NCBI GenBank assembly: GCA_035283065.1
Contig: DATEUP010000115.1
Span: 1 to 6,176, forward strand
Origin: DATEUP01 sp035283065
Lineage (GTDB): Archaea; Thermoplasmatota; DTKX01; DATEUP01
Direction of reading: 5' to 3'
Length of the DNA stretch: 6,176 nucleotides
Shown: positions 5,781 through 6,176 of the stretch, piece by piece
Numbering within the stretch: position 1 is the first letter of the stretch
How the letters are laid out: every line of letters starts with the position of its first letter
Made by a program: the position numbers and the translations under genes
The notes under the pieces: model-generated
What the model saw: only the letters and a program-made list of their open reading frames with translations
What the model was told of the DNA's origin: nothing
Databases searched by the model: none

Positions 5781-6176
5781 GCAGCGGGGTTGCGTGGCTT
5801 CCCCCATCGGCCCTGCCCGAACGGCAGCGTGTTAGGTCTGTCAAGACTGCGTTCTGCCGTTTCCCATCGCCGGGATTCCTCGGCGTCGTCGGGCTCGCCG
5901 CTGGCGGGGGCATCTTCGCTTGGGGCCGAGGGTTCGAAGCGCGCCATGGCGTCAACGAGGGCCGCATCCATGCCGAGCTGCTCTTCTACCATCAGCGGGT
6001 TTGTGCCCGCCCTTAACATGAGCCAGCAACGGGTTAGCCGAAGCGTCATTGGGGTAACAAAGGCCAAGTCATCGCGCAAGACCGCGGCACGAACCTCCCT
6101 AAAAAGACGATCGAGGTAGAAGCGCTTGTGGCGGGGGCGTTCAATGTACCCGCGGATTGCACGGTCGAGGTCATCG
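5777..6176 (-). CDS. Degenerate tyrosine recombinase-like protein, C-terminal part (partial)
   Basis: The frame enters from the right edge and gives 132 residues before TAG (5779-5777), which overlaps the stop of the convergent gene by 3 bases. Residues 41-69 (TPMTLRLTRCWLML, AGTNPLMVEEQLGM) follow the pattern of the phage-integrase catalytic domain, usually TPHxLRHTxA, LLxxGxxxxxVQxLLGH. The catalytic Arg is kept (Arg46), but the HxxR His is Met43, the LGH His is Met69, and no Tyr lies where the nucleophile should be; Phe80 is the nearest aromatic. The protein is thus probably inactive as a recombinase, perhaps a DNA-binding derivative or decaying remnant. Residues 83-132 are an acidic then basic tail without recognised domain. 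A/T-ending codons (TTA, GTA, CTA, TTT, GTT) are much commoner than in neighbouring genes, suggesting acquired DNA. The N-terminal Arg and Lys lie outside the window. Family assignment is moderate. Confidence 0.55.
   Translation of the reverse strand, partial: DDLDRAIRGYIERPRHKRFYLDRLFREVRAAVLRDDLAFVTPMTLRLTRCWLMLRAGTNPLMVEEQLGMDAALVDAMARFEPSAPSEDAPASGEPDDAEESRRWETAERSLDRPNTLPFGQGRWGKPRNPAA

Noticed and set aside
3969..5807. 612-codon open frame on the minus strand
   Set aside because: Antisense shadow of the coiled-coil membrane protein gene; Arg/Leu/Glu-rich with no motif.
5928..5942. GGGTTCGAAGC, resembling a tRNA T-loop
   Set aside because: Flanking bases do not form a T-stem, no acceptor or anticodon arm is present, and the stretch lies within the open frame of the recombinase-like gene.
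1..6176. CRISPR array, insertion sequence ends or rRNA/tRNA genes
   Set aside because: No regularly spaced repeats, no terminal inverted repeats flanking a transposase, and no structural RNA signatures were seen on either strand.

Overview
The window looks like chromosomal DNA of a high-GC archaeon. Most frames have codons that end almost always in G or C. AT-rich TATA-like boxes lie about 25 bases ahead of the expected transcript starts, and the gene content includes a small archaeal-type Toprim protein and a DUF167 domain. An uncultured Thermoplasmatota-like lineage is a reasonable guess, but no rRNA or other marker gene confirms it.

Layout. At positions 2-70 the last 22 codons of a possible plus-strand gene run in from the left edge. 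Positions 21 to about 1477 hold a leftward two-gene operon: a TPR protein fused to a DUF167 (YggU-like) domain, then, by a 4-base GTGA overlap, a 169-residue Toprim protein. A short AT-rich divergent promoter region near 1464-1469 separates it from a rightward operon (1506-3617). That operon holds a RimK-type ATP-grasp alpha-L-glutamate ligase followed 12 bases later by an M14-like succinylglutamate desuccinylase/aspartoacylase family zinc hydrolase. Positions 3618-4079 contain no convincing gene but hold several GC-rich inverted repeats and, at the right end, the promoter of the next gene. Positions 4080-5780 encode an unrecognised protein with an internal duplication, long coiled coils and one C-terminal membrane segment. 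From 5777 to the right edge a minus-strand partial gene resembles the C-terminal end of a tyrosine recombinase, but the catalytic residues visible there are mostly replaced and its codon use is more AT-rich than its neighbours.

How the genes may work together. The ligase/hydrolase pair is the clearest unit. RimK-type enzymes add glutamates to protein or small-molecule acceptors, and the neighbouring hydrolase belongs to a fold that cleaves N-acyl amino acids or C-terminal residues. A write/erase glutamylation module is an attractive inference, but the acceptor is unknown: the classical RimK target, bacterial ribosomal protein S6, is absent from archaea. The TPR-DUF167 and Toprim genes appear translationally coupled and may act together on nucleic acid or the translation machinery, but nothing in the sequence proves this. 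The membrane-anchored duplicated protein has its own promoter and seems independent of the operon before it.
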